Below, one piece after another: positions 1-11,673 of a DNA stretch of 64,000 nucleotides. This stretch comes from Mercurialis annua (taxonomy: Eukaryota; Streptophyta; Magnoliopsida; Malpighiales; Euphorbiaceae). The notes below the pieces were generated by a model that saw nothing but the letters and a program-made list of their open reading frames with translations, was not told the origin of the DNA and did no database searches. The stretch covers positions 2,371,001-2,435,000 of the forward strand of contig NC_065573.1 of assembly GCF_937616625.2 (NCBI RefSeq). Reading direction: 5' to 3'. Position 1 is the stretch's first letter. Every line of letters begins with the position of its first letter. Both the position numbers and the translations under genes were made by a program.

Positions 1-719
1 TAAAAAGGTGAGACGTTTGGATTTGTTTCATAACGTTTGTAAACGTTTGGCTTAAATTTCTTAGAATGTGAAAAATTTGTTTTTGTTCTGTAATGTTTGT
101 AAACATTTGGATTTGTTTCGTAACGTTTGTAAACGTTTGGCTTAAATCACTAAAAAGGTGAAACGTTTGGATTTCTTTCGTAACGTTTGTAAACAGGTGG
201 CCTAAATCGCTAAAATGGGGAAACGCTTGGATTTGTTTGGTAAAGTTTGGAAACGTTTGGATTTGTTTCATAACGTTTGTAAACATTTGGTTTTCTTTCG
301 TAAAGTTTATAAACGTTTGGCTTAAATCAGAAAAATGGGGAAACGTTTGGATTTGTTTCGTAACGTTTGTAAACGTTTGGCTTCAATCGCTAAAAAGGTG
401 AAACGTTTGGATTTGTTTCGTAACGTTTGTAAACGTTTGGCTTAAATTGCTAAAAATGTGAAACATTTATTTTTGTTCCGTAATGTTTGTAAACGTTTGG
501 ATTTATTTCGCAACGTTTTAAAGATTTGGCTTAAATCGCTAAAAAGGTTAAACGTTTGGTTTTGTTTTGTAACGTTTGTAAACTTTTGGATTAAATCGCT
601 AAAAAGGTGAAACGTTTGGATTTGTTTTTAAACGTTTGTAAACATTTGTCTTAAATTGCTAAAAAGGCAAAATGTTTGGATTCTCTTCGTAACGTTTGTA
701 AACGTTTGGCTTAAATCGC

Positions 720-1085
720 TAAAAAGGTGAAACGCTTGGATTTGTTACGTAACGTTTGTAAACGGTTGGCTTAAATCGCTAAAAAGGTGAAATGTTTTGT
801 TTTGTTTTGTTTTGCAACGTTTGTAAATGTTTGGCTGAAATCGCTAAAAATGTGAATCGCTTGGATTTGTTTCGTAACTTTTGTAAATGTTTGGCTTAAA
901 TCGCTAAAAAGGTGAAATGCTTGGATTTGTTACGTAACATTTGTAAACGGTTGGCTTAAATCGCTAAAAAGGGGAAACGTTTTGTTTTGTTTTGTAACGT
1001 TTGTAAACGTTTGGCTGAAATCGCTAAAAATGTGAAACGCTTGGATTTGTTTCGTAACTTTTGTAAACGTTTGGCTTAAATCGCA
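720..1085 (+). repeat. 185-bp (three-monomer) tandem duplication
   Basis: Two consecutive blocks of three monomers share the same private variants in the same order: a GTTACGTAAC monomer with CGGTTGGC, then a monomer with GTTTTGTTTTG and GGCTGAAATCGC, then one with TAACTTTTGTAAA. The copies start near 720 and 905, an offset of about 185 bp (three monomers plus a five-base length difference). This is a small higher-order repeat made by unequal exchange. Confidence 0.8.
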
Positions 1086-4000
1086 AAAAAGGAGAAATGT
1101 TTGAATTTGTTTCGTAACGTTTTAAATATTTGGCTTAAATCACTAAAATGGGGAAACGTTTAGATTTTTTTCGTAACGTTTGTAAACGTATGGCTTAAAG
1201 CACTAAAAAGATGAAACACTTGGATTTGTTTCGTAACGTTTGTAAACGTTTGGCTTAAATCTCTAAAAAAGTGAAACGTTTGGATTTTTTCGTAACGTTT
1301 GTAAACGTTTGGCTTAAATCGCTAAAAAGGTGAAACGTTTGGATTTGTTTCGTAACGTTTGTAAACGTTTGCCTTATATTGCTAAAAAGGTGAAACTTTT
1401 CGGTTTGTTTCGTAACGTTTGTAAACGTTTGGCTTCAATCACTGAGAATTTGTAAACATTTGGCTTAAATCACTAAAAAGGTGAAACGTTTGGATTTGTT
1501 TCGTAACGTTTGTAAACGTTTCGCTTAAATTGCTAAAAAGGTGAAACACTTGGATTTGTTTCGCAACGTTTGTAAACGGTTGGCTTTGTTTTGTAACGAC
1601 GTTTGTAAACGTTTGGCTTTGTTTCGTAACATCTGTAAACGTTTGGCTTCAATAGCTAAAAAGGGGAAACGTTTGGATGTGTTTCATAATATTTGTAAAC
1701 GTTTGGCTTATATTGCTAAAAATGTGAAACGCTTGGATTTGTTTCGTAACATTTGTAGGCGTTTGGCTTAATTTGCTAAAAAGGTTAAACGCATGGATTT
1801 CTTTCGTAATGTTTGTAAATGTTTGCCTTAAATTGCTAAAAAGGCAAAACGTTTGGATTTGTTTCGTAACGTTTGTAAACGTTTCACTTATATTGCCAAA
1901 AAGGGGAAACGTTTGGATTCTTTTCGTAACGTTTCAAATGTTTTGCTTAAATCGCTTAAATGGGGAAACGTTTTGATTTATTTCGTAAAGTTTGTAAATG
2001 TTTGGCTTAAATTACTAAAACGGTAATACTCTTGGATTTGTTTCGTAACGTTTTTAAACGGCTTTGTTCCGTAACGTTTGTAAACGTTTGGCTTAAATTG
2101 CTTAAAATGAGTAACTTTTGGATTTATTTTGTAATTGTTGTAACTGTTAAGTTTTGTTTCGTAACGTTTGTAAAGGTTGGCTTAAATTGCTAAAAATGTG
2201 AAATGGTTGGATTTATTTCGTAACGTTTGTAAATATTTGCCTTAAATCTCTAAAATGGAAAAATGTTTAAATTTGTTTCGAAACGCTTGTAAACGTTTGG
2301 CTTATATCGCTAAAAAGGTGAAACATTTGGATTTGTTTCGTAACGTTTGTAAACGTTTGGCATAAATCCCTAAAAAAAAGAAATGTTAGGATTTGTTTCG
2401 TAACGTTTGTAAACGTTTGGCTTAAATCGCTAAAAAGATTAGTTTCGTAGCAGTTTAAACGTTTGGCTTAAATCGCTAAAATGGGGAAATGTTTGGATTT
2501 GTTTCGTAACATTTGTAAAAGTTTGGCTTAAATTGCTAAAAAGGTAAAATGTTTGGTTTTGTTTCGTAACGTTTGTAAACGTTCGTCTTAAATCGCTAAA
2601 AAGTTGAAATGTTTGGATTTGTTTCGTATCGTTTGTAATTGTTTGGCTTAAATTACTAAAAAGGTGAAACTCTTGGATTTGTTTCGTAACGTTTGTAAAC
2701 GTTTGGCTTAAATTACTAAAAAGGTGAAACGCTAGGATTTGTTTCGGAACGTTTGTAAACGTTTGGCTTAAATTGCTAAAGAGGTGAAATGCTTGCATTT
2801 GTTTCGTAACGTTTGTAAACGTTTGGCTTAAATTAATAAAAAGGTGAATCGCTTGGTTTTGTTTCGTGACGTATTGAAGGTTTGGCTTAAATCGCTAAAA
2901 ATTTGAAACGTTTGGATTTGTTTCGTAACGTTATAAACGTTTGGTTTTGTTTCGTAACTTTTGTAAACGTTTTGCTTATACCGCTAAAAAGGTGAAACGT
3001 TTGGATTTGTTTCGTAACGTTTGTAAACGTTTGGCTTAAATTGTTAAAAAGGCAAAACGTTTGTAATAGTTTGGCCTAAATCGCTAAAAAGGTGAAATGT
3101 TTGGATTTATTTTGTAACTTTTGTAAACATGTGGCTTAAATCGCTAAAAAGGTGAAACGTTTGCATTTGTTTCGTAACGTTTGTAAACATTTGGCTTAAA
3201 TTGCTAAAAAGGTGAAACGCTTGGATTTGTTTCGTAACGTTTGTAAACGTTTTGGTTAAATTGCTAAAAAGGTGAAACACTTTGATTTGTTTCGTCAAGT
3301 TTGTAAACGTTTGGCTCAAATTGCTAAAGAGGTGAAACATATGAATTTGTTTCATAACCTTTGTAAATGTTTGGCATATATCGCTTAAAAGGTGAAACGT
3401 TTGAATTTGTTTCGTAACGTTTGTAAACGTTTGGCTTAAATCGCTAAAAAGGTCAAACGTTTGGATTTGTTTCATATGCTTTGTAAAGGTTTGGCTTAAA
3501 TTGCTAAAAAGGTGAAACACTTGAATTTGTTTATTAATGTTTGTAAAAGTTTCACTTAAATTGCTAAAAAGGTGAATAGCTTCGTCAACGTTTGGCTTAA
3601 ATCTCTAAAAATGTGAAACGTTTGGATTTTTTCGTAACATTATAGAAGTTTTGTTTTGTTTCGTAGCGTTTGTAAACGTTTGGCTTAAATTGCTAAAAAG
3701 GTGAAACGTTTGGATTTGTTTCGTAATGTTTGTAAACATTTGGCTTAAATCGCGAAAAAGATGAAACGTTTGGATTTGTTTCGTAACGTTTGTAAACGTT
3801 TGGCTTAAATCGCCAAAAAGGTGAAACGATTTGATTTGTTTCGTAACATTTGTAAACATTTGGCTTAAATTGCTAAAAAGGGGAAACATTTGGATTTGTT
3901 TCGTAACATTTGTAAACGTTTTGCTTAAATCGCTAAAAAGGTGAAACGTTTGATTTGTTTCGTAACATTGTCAACGTTTGGCTTAAATCCCTAAAAAGAT

Positions 4001-5940
4001 GAAATGTTTAGATTTGTTTCGTAACGTTTGTAAACGTTTGGCTTAAATTGCTAAAAAGGGGAAATGTTTTGATTTATTTTATAGCGTTTGTAAATATTTG
4101 GCTTAAATCGCTAAAAAGGTGAAACGTTTGGATTTGTTTCGTAACTTTTGTAAAGGTTTGGCTTAAATTGCTAAAAAGGTGAAACGCTCGGATTTGTTTC
4201 GTCATATTTGTAAACGTTTGGCTTAAATTTCTAAAAAGGGGAAACACTCTGTTTTGTTTCGTAAGGTTTGCAAACGTTTGGCTTAAATTGCTAAATATGT
4301 AAAACGATTGGATTTGTTTCGTAAATTTTGTAAACGTTTGGCTTCAATCGCTAAAAATGTGAAACGTTTGGATTTATTTCGTATAGTTTGTAAACGTTTT
4401 GTTTAAATCGCTAAAAAGGTTAAACGTTTGGATTTGTTTCGTAACGTTTGTAAAGGTTTGGATTAAATTGCTAAAAAGGTGAAACACTTGGATTTGTTTC
4501 GTAACGTTTGAAAACGTTTGGTTTAAATTGCAAAAAAGGTGAAACGCTTGGATTTGTTTCGTTTCTTTTGTAAACGTTTGGTTTAAATTGCTAAAAAGGT
4601 GAAACGCTTTGCTTTGTTTCGTAATGTTTGCAAACGTTTGGATTAAATTGCTAAATTTGGGAAACGTTTGGATTTGTTTCGTAACTTTTGTAAACGTTTA
4701 GCTTCAATCGCCAAAAATGTGAAACGTTTGGATTTGTTTCGTAACGTTTGTAATCGTTTGGCTTAAATTGATAAAAAGGGGAAACGTTTGGATTTGTTTC
4801 GTAACGTTTTAAACTTTTGGCTTAAATCGCTAAAAAGGTGAAACGTTTGGATTTGTTACGTAACGTTTGTAAACGTCTGGCTTAAATCGCTAAAAAGGTG
4901 AAACGTTTCGATTTGTTTCGTAACATTTGTAATTATTTTGCTTAAATTGCTAAAAAGGTGAAACGCTTGGATTTAATCCGTAATGTTTGTAAACGTTTCA
5001 CCTAAATTGCTAAAAAAGTGAAAAGTTTGGATTTGTTTCGTAACTTTTGTAAACGTCTGGTTTTGCTTCGTAATGTTTGTAAATATTTGGTTTAAATCGC
5101 TATAATGGTGAAACGTTTGGATTTGTTTCGTAACGTTTGTAAACGTTTGACTTAAATCGGTAAAACAGTGAAACGTTTGGATTTGTTTCGCAACGTTTAT
5201 AAACATTTGGCTTAAATTGCTAAAAAGAGGAAACGCTTAGATTTGTTTCGTAATGTTTGAAACGTTTGGTTTTGTTTCGTAACGTTTGTAAACGTTTGGC
5301 TTGAATCACAAAAAAGGTGAAACGTTTGTAAACGTTTGGCTTAAATCCCTAAAAAGGTGAAACGTTTGGATTTGTTTCATAACGTTTTTAAACTTTTTGC
5401 TTCAATCGTTAAAAAAGGGGAAAAGCTTGGATTTGTTTCGCAACGTTTGTAAACGTTTGGCTTAAATCGCTAAAAAGGGGAGACGTTTGGATCGGTTTCG
5501 TAACGTTTGTAAACGTTTAGCTTAAATCGCTAAAAAGGGGAATCGTTTGGAATTGTTTCGTAATGATTGTAATGGTTTGAATAAAATTGCTAAAACGGTG
5601 AAACGCTTAGATTTGTTTCGTAACGTTTATAAACATTTGGTTTTGCTTCGTAACGTTTGGATTTATTTCGTAACGTTTGTAAACGTATGGCTTAAATTGC
5701 AAAAAAGGTGAAACGTCCTGTTTTGTTTCCTTACGATTGTAAACGTTTCGCTTAAATCGCTAAAAAGGGGAAAGGTTTGGATTTGTTTCGTAACGTTTGT
5801 AAATGTTTGGCTTAAATCGCGGAAAAGGAGAAACGTTTGGATTTGTTTCGTAGCGTTTGTAAACGTTTGCGTTAAATCGTTCAAAAGGTGAAACGCTTGG
5901 ATTTGTTTCGTAACGTTTGTAAACGTTTAGCTTAAATCGC

Positions 5941-6058
5941 TAAAAAGTGAAACGTTTGGATTTGTTACGTAACATTTGTATACGTTTGGCTTAAATCGCT
6001 AAAAAGTGAAACGTTTGGATTTGTTACGTAACGTTTGTAAACGTTTGGCTTAAATCGC
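5941..6058 (+). repeat. 59-bp shortened monomer, tandemly duplicated
   Basis: Two adjacent monomers both lack one G in the AAAAAGTG junction, making them 59 bp, and both carry the rare GTTACGTAAC variant. Their offset is exactly 59 bp (5,941 and 6,000). Shared rare variants point to a one-monomer duplication rather than independent mutation. Confidence 0.8.
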
Positions 6059-9000
6059 TAAAAAGGTGAAACATTTGGATTTGTTTCGTAACGTTTGTAA
6101 ACGTTTGGCTTAAATCGCTAAATAGGTGAAACATTTGGATTTGTTTCGTAATGTTTGTAAACGTTTTGCTTAAATCGCGAAAAAGGTGAAACGTTTTGGA
6201 TTTAAATTGCTAAAAAGGTGAAATGTTTGGATTTGATTTGTAACGTTTGTAAACGTTTGGCATAAATCGCTAAAAAGTTGAACCGTTTGGATTTGTTTTC
6301 TAACGTTTGTAAATGTTTGCTTAAATCGCTAAAACGGTGAAACATTTGGTTTTGTTTTGAAACGTTTCGTTTAAATTGCGAAAAGGTGAAATGCTTGATT
6401 TGTTTCGTAGCATTTGTAAACATTAGGCTTAAATCGCTAAAAAGGTGAAACGTTTCGATTTGTTTCGAAACGTTAGTAAATGTTCGGCTTAAATTGCTAA
6501 AAAGGTGAAAGGTTTGGTTTGGTTTGTAACGTTTGTTAACGTTTGGCTTAAATAGCTAAAAAGGTGAAACTTTTGCTTTTGTTTCACAATGTTTGTAAAC
6601 GTTCGGCTTAAATTGCTAAAAAGGGGAATCGTTTGGATTTGTTTCAAAACGTTTGTAAACGTTTGACTTAAATTGCTAAAAAGGTGAAACGCTTGGATTT
6701 GTTTCGTTAGGTTTGTTAACGTTTGGTTTAATTTGCTAAAAAGATGAAAGGCTCTTTTTTGTTTCGTAACGTTTGCAAAAGTTTGGCTTAAATTGCTAAA
6801 TATGTGAATTGTTTGGATTTGTTTCCTAACTTTCGTAAACGTTTGGCTTCAATCGGTAAAAATGTGAAACGTTTGGATTTTTTTTGTAACGTTTGTAAAC
6901 GTTTGGCTTATATCGCTAAAAAAGTGAAACGTTTGGATTTGTTTCGTAACGTTTTAAACGTTTGGCTTAAATAGCTAAAATGGGGAAACATTTGGATTTG
7001 TTTCGTAATGTTTGTAAACGTTTGGCATAGATTGCTAAAAAGGTGAAACATTTGGTTTTTTTTTGTAACGTTCTAAACGTTCGGCATAAATTGCTAAAAA
7101 GGTGAAACGCTTGGATTTGTTTCGTAACATTTGCAATCGTTTTGCTTAAAATGCTAAAAAGGTGAAATGTTTGGCTTAAATTGCTTTAAAAAGGTGAAAC
7201 GCTTAGATTTGTTTCGTAAATCTATAAACGTTTGGTTTTGATTCGTAATGTTTGTAAACGTTTGGCTTAAATCGCAAAAAAGGTGAAACGTTGTGTTTTG
7301 TTTCGTAATGTTTGTAAACGTTTAGCTTAATTCGCTAAAAAGATGAAGCGTTTGGATCTGTTTCGTAACGTTTGTCAACGTTTGGCTTAAATCGCTAAAA
7401 AGGTGAAACGTTTGGATTTGTTTCGTAATATTTGTAAACGTTTGGCTTAAATCGCTAATAAGGTGAAACGTTTGGATTTGTTTTCTAACATTTGTAAATG
7501 TTTGGCTTAAATCGCTAAAACGGTGAAACATTTGGTTTTGTTTCGCAATGTTTCGTTTTTATTGCAAAAGAGGTGAAACGGTTGATTTGTTTCATAGCGT
7601 TTGTAAACATTTGGCTTAAATCGCTAAAAAGGTAAAACGTTTGGATTTGTTTCGAAACGTTTGTAAATGTTCGGCTTAAATCGCTAAAAAGGTGAAATGT
7701 TTGGTGTTGTTTTGAAACGTTTGTTAACGTTTGGATTAAATAGCTAAAAAGTTGAAACGTTTGGTTTTGTTTCATAACGTTTGTAAACGTTCGGCTTAAA
7801 TCGCTCAACAGGGGAATCGATTGGATTTGTTCCGTAACGTTTCTAAACGTTTGGCTTAAATTGCTAAAAGGTTGAAACGCTCTTTTTTTTTTCGTAACGT
7901 TTGCAAATGTTGGGCTTAAATTGCTAAATATGTGAATTGTTTGGATTTGTTTTGTAACTTTTTTAAACGTTTGGCTTTAATCGCTAAAAATGGGAAACGT
8001 TTGGATTTGTTTCGTAACATTTGTAAACGTTTGGATTAAATCCCTAAAAAGAACCTTTGGATTTGTTTCGTAACGTTTTAAACGTTTGGCTTAAATCGCC
8101 AAAATGGGGAAAATTTCGATTTGTTTCGTAATGTTTGTAAACGTTTGACTTAAATCGCTAAAAAGGTGAAACATTTGGTTTTGTTTCGTAACGTTTGTAA
8201 ATGTTCAGCTTAGATTGCTAAAACAGTGAAACGTTTGGATTTGTTTCGCAATGTTCGTAATCGTTTTGCTTAAATTGCTAAAAAGGTGAAACGTTTTGCT
8301 TAAATCGCTAAAAAGGTGAAATGCTTAGATTTGTTTCGTAATGTTTGTAAACGTTTGGGGTAAAACACAAAAAAGGTGAAACGTTTGGTTTTGTTTCGTA
8401 ATGTTTGTAAATGTTTGGCTTAAATCGCTAAAAAGGGGAAACATTTGGATTTGTTTCGTAACGTTTTTAAAATTTTGGCTTAAATTGTTAAAAAGGTGAA
8501 ACGCTTGGATTGTTTTCGTAACATTTGTAAACGTTTGGCTTAAATCGTTAAAAAGGTAAAACGTTTGGATTTGTTTCATAACGTTTATAAACGTTTGGCT
8601 TAAATCGCTAAAAAGGTGAAACGCTTAGATTTGTTTCATAACGTTTATAAACGTTTGGCTTAAATTGCTAAAAAGGTGAAATATTTGGGTTTGTTTCATA
8701 ACCTTATCACACGTTTGGTTTAAGTCGCTAAAAAGGTGTAACGTTTGGATTTGTTTCGTAAAGTTTGTAAACGTTTGGCTTATATCGCCAAAAAGGTGAA
8801 ACGTTTGGCTTCAATCGCTAAAATGGTGACACGTTTGTATTTGTTTCATAACGTTTGTAAACGTTTGGCTTAAATCGCTAAAAAGGTTAAACATTTGGCT
8901 TAAATCGCGAAAAAGGTAAAACGTTTGGATTTATTTCGTAACGTTTGTAAACTTTTGGCTTAAATAGCTAAAAAGGTGAAACGTTTGGATTTCAATTGCT

Positions 9001-9884
9001 TAAAATGTGAAATGTTTGGATTTATTTCGTAACGTTTGTAAACGTTTGGCTTAAATCGCTAAAAAGGTGAAACGTTTAAATTTTTTTCCTAACGTTTGTA
9101 AATGTTTGGCTTAAATCACTAAAACGGTGAAACATTTGGTTTTGTTTCGAAACGTTTCGTTTAAATTGCTAAAAAGGTGAAACGCTTGATTTGTTTCGTA
9201 GCGTTTGTAAACATTTGGCTTAAATCGCTAAAAAGGTGAAACGTTTGTAAACGTTCGGCTTAAATCGCTAAAAAGGTGAAACGTTTGGTTTTGTTTTGTA
9301 ACGTTTGTTAACGTTTGGCTTAAATAGCTAAAAAGGTGAAACATTTGGTTTTGTTTCGTAACGTTTGTAAATGTTCAACTTAAATCGCTAAAAAGGGGAA
9401 TTGTTTGGATTTGTTTCGAAAAATTTCTAAACGTTTGGCTTAAATTGCTAAAAAGGTGAAACACTTGGATTTTTTCGTTACGTTTGTAAACGTTTGGTTT
9501 AAATTGTTAAAAAGGCGAAACGCTCTGTTTTGTTTCGTAACGTTTGCAAACATTCGGCTTAAATTGCTAAATATTGGAAACGTTTGGATTGGATTCGTAA
9601 TTTTTGTAAACGTTTGGCTTCAATCGCTAAATATGGGAAATGTTTGGATTTGTTTCGTAACGTTTGTAAACGTTTGGCTTAAATCGCTAAAAAGGTAAAA
9701 CATTTGGCTTAAATTGCTAAAAAGGTGGAACGCTCTGTTTTGTTTCGTAACGTTTGGACATGTTTGCCTTAAATTGCTAAATATGTGAAAAGTTTTGATT
9801 TCTTTTTGCAAAGTTTGTAAACGTTTGTCTTAAATCTCTAAAATGGTGAAATGTTTGGTTTTGTTTTGAAACGTTTGTTAACGT

Positions 9885-10384
9885 TTGGCTTAAATAGCTA
9901 AAAAGGTGAAACGTTTGGTTTTGTTTCGTAACGTTTGTAAACGTTCAGCTTAAATCGTTAAAAAGGGGAACCGTTTGGATTTGTTTCGTAACGTTTGTAA
10001 ACGTTTGGCTAAAATTGCAAAAAAGGTGAAACAATTGGATATGTTTCGTAACGTTTCTAAACATTTGGTTTTGCTTCGTAACGCTTGAATTTGTTTCGTA
10101 ACGTTTGTAAACGTTTGGCTTAAATCGCTAACAAGGTGAAACGTTTGGTTTTGTTTCGTAACGTTTGGTTTTGTTTCGTAACGTTTGTAAACGTTCAGCT
10201 TAAATCGTTAAAAAGGGGAATCGTTTGGATTTGTTTTGTAACGTTTGTAAACGTTTGGCTAAAATTGCTAAAAAGGTGAAACACTTGGATTTGTTTCATA
10301 ACGTTTCTAAACATTATGTTTTGCTTCGTAACACTTGGATTTGTTTCGTAACGTTTGTAAACGTTTAGCTTAAATCGCTAACAA
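9885..10384 (+). repeat. 250-bp tandem duplication within the satellite
   Basis: Markers repeat with an offset of 250 bp: ACGTTCAGCTTAAATCGTTA at 9,941 and 10,191, a GGTGAAACA(A/C)TTGG monomer at 10,026 and 10,276, a shortened monomer with TTTTGCTTCGTAAC, and the rare CGCTAACAAGG end. The order of variants is conserved between the copies, with scattered substitutions, so the duplication is not brand new. Confidence 0.8.
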
Positions 10385-10480
10385 GGTGAAACGTTAGGAT
10401 TTGTTTCGTAACGTTTGTAAACGTGTGGCTTTAATCGATAAAAATGTGAAACGATTGGATTTGTTTCATAACGTTTATAA

Positions 10481-10718
10481 ACGTTTGGTTGAAATTGCTA
10501 AAAGGGTGAAACGCTTAGATTTGTTTCGTAACGTTTTAAACGTTTGGTTTTATTTCGTAATGTTTGTAAACGTTTTTCTTGAATCGCTAAAAAGCTGAAA
10601 CGTTTGGTTGAAATTGCTAAAAGGGTGAAACGCTTAGATTTGTTTCGTAACATTTTAAACGTTTGGTTTTATTTCGTAATGTTTGTAAACGTTTTGCTTA
10701 AATCGCTAAAAAGCTGAA
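10481..10718 (+). repeat. 119-bp (two-monomer) tandem duplication
   Basis: Two adjacent 119-bp copies (10,481 and 10,600) share ACGTTTGGTTGAAATTGC, AAAAGGGTGAAACGC, a 58-bp monomer with a TTTTAAACG contraction, TTTTATTTCGTAATG and AAAAAGCTGAAACG. Only a few differences separate them, for instance AACGTTTTAAA versus AACATTTTAAA, a CpG transition. Confidence 0.85.
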
Positions 10719-11221
10719 ACGTTTGGATTTGTTACGTAACGTTTGTAAACGTTTGGCATAAATTGCTAAAAAGGTGAAACGTTTGGATTTATTTCGTAAC
10801 GTTTGTAAATGTTTGGCTTAAATCACTAAAAAGGTGAAATGTTTGGATTTGTTTTGTAACGTTTGTAAACGTTTGGCTTAAATCGCTAAAAAGGAGGAAC
10901 GTTTGAATTTGTTTCGTAACGTTTTTAAACGTTTGGCTTAAATTTCTAAAGAGCTGAAACGCTTGGATTTGTTTCGTAACGTTTGTAAATGTTTGGCATA
11001 AATTGTTAAAAAGGTGAAACGCTTGGATTTGTTTCGTATTGTTTGTAAACGTTTGGTTTAAATTGCTAAAAAGGTGAAACATTTGGATTTATTTCATAAT
11101 CTTTGTAAACGTGTGGCTTAAATCGCTAAAAAGTGAAACGTTTGGATTTGTTTCGTAATGTTTGTAAACGTTTTGATTTATATCACTAAAAAGGTGAAAC
11201 ATTTATCTTAAATATTTAAAT

Positions 11222-11290
11222 GTTTATACCCTGACCTAGGAAAATTGTCACGAATACTCATGACCTTGTCTTTATGTTTCACCTCTACCC
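11222..11290 (+). repeat. Left terminal inverted repeat of the MITE-like element
   Basis: This 69-bp arm runs from GTTTATACCCTGACC to CACCTCTACCC. Its reverse complement is found at 11,563-11,631 with three mismatches. Sequence outside the arm on this side returns within nine bases to recognisable satellite (CTTAAAT). Confidence 0.9.
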
Positions 11291-11562
11291 CAAATTTCAA
11301 AAAAAAGATGATTTATTGAAAATAACTAAATATAAGGATTATTTTATACCTTTTTCTAATAAAAAAATTGCAAACAAATACTTCATCTATAAAAACGCTC
11401 AAATAAGTCCTAAAATTAAAAACCGCTAATACTATTATTTTCAAAAAAAAATTCAATTTTTGTATAATTAATAACATTGACGTGTAATTAGAATATATAC
11501 TAAAAATGAAGGACTATTTTAAACTTTTTTTCAAATGAAAAGAGGTTAATTTAATACCTCGA

Positions 11563-11631
11563 GGGTAGAGGTGAAACATAAAGACAAGGTCATGAGTATA
11601 TGTGACAATTTTTCTAGGTCAGGGTATAAAC
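11563..11631 (-). repeat. Right terminal inverted repeat of the MITE-like element
   Basis: This is the partner arm, from GGGTAGAGGTGAAACATAAA to GGTCAGGGTATAAAC. It is followed by a 42-bp unpaired tail with a run of eight A residues, a TTTTTT run and TAATTAAGCC, after which satellite resumes at 11,674 with GATTTCTTTT. Confidence 0.9.
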
Positions 11632-11673
11632 GAAAAAAAAGTTAAAGGTGGGAGTTTTTTAAGTAATTAAGCC

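Larger units (their letters stand above)
1..11213 (+). repeat. 60-bp satellite array, block 1 (diverged monomers)
   Basis: This stretch is head-to-tail copies of a 60-bp monomer. Each copy carries AACGTTTG at three places (monomer positions 5, 25 and 35), a GGATTTGTTTCG linker and an A-rich end with TTAAATCGCTAAAAAGG. Monomers here are more diverged from each other than in the centre of the window, and long-range periodicity is weak apart from the local duplications listed separately. Copies of 58, 59, 30 and 80 bp shift the register from time to time. Reading frames open for 60-140 codons on either strand but are broken by one-base indels and stops, so I see no gene. The left edge of the array lies outside the window. 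Satellite identity is certain from the sequence; any centromeric or subtelomeric location would be a guess. Confidence 0.97.
11214..11673. mobile_element. MITE-like element with 69-bp inverted repeats, inserted in satellite
   Basis: This is the only non-satellite sequence inside the array. It is about 460 bp, very A/T-rich and has no open frame of note. Two 69-bp arms (11,222-11,290 and 11,563-11,631) are inverted copies with three mismatches and begin GTTTATACCCTGACC. A further 42 bp lies outside the right arm (11,632-11,673) with no partner on the left, so the left terminus looks truncated. The matching region near 15,541-15,575 lacks the element: there, 22 bp of satellite (15,547-15,568) stand where 460 bp are found here. 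No target-site duplication is visible. A small non-autonomous DNA transposon is the best reading, since the arms are long and near perfect and no transposase is present. Superfamily is not assignable; a Mutator-like origin is possible but unproven. Confidence 0.75.

Noticed and set aside
11291..11562. A coding remnant (transposase) between the inverted repeats
   Set aside because: The 272 bp are A/T-rich with frequent stops in all frames and no motif.
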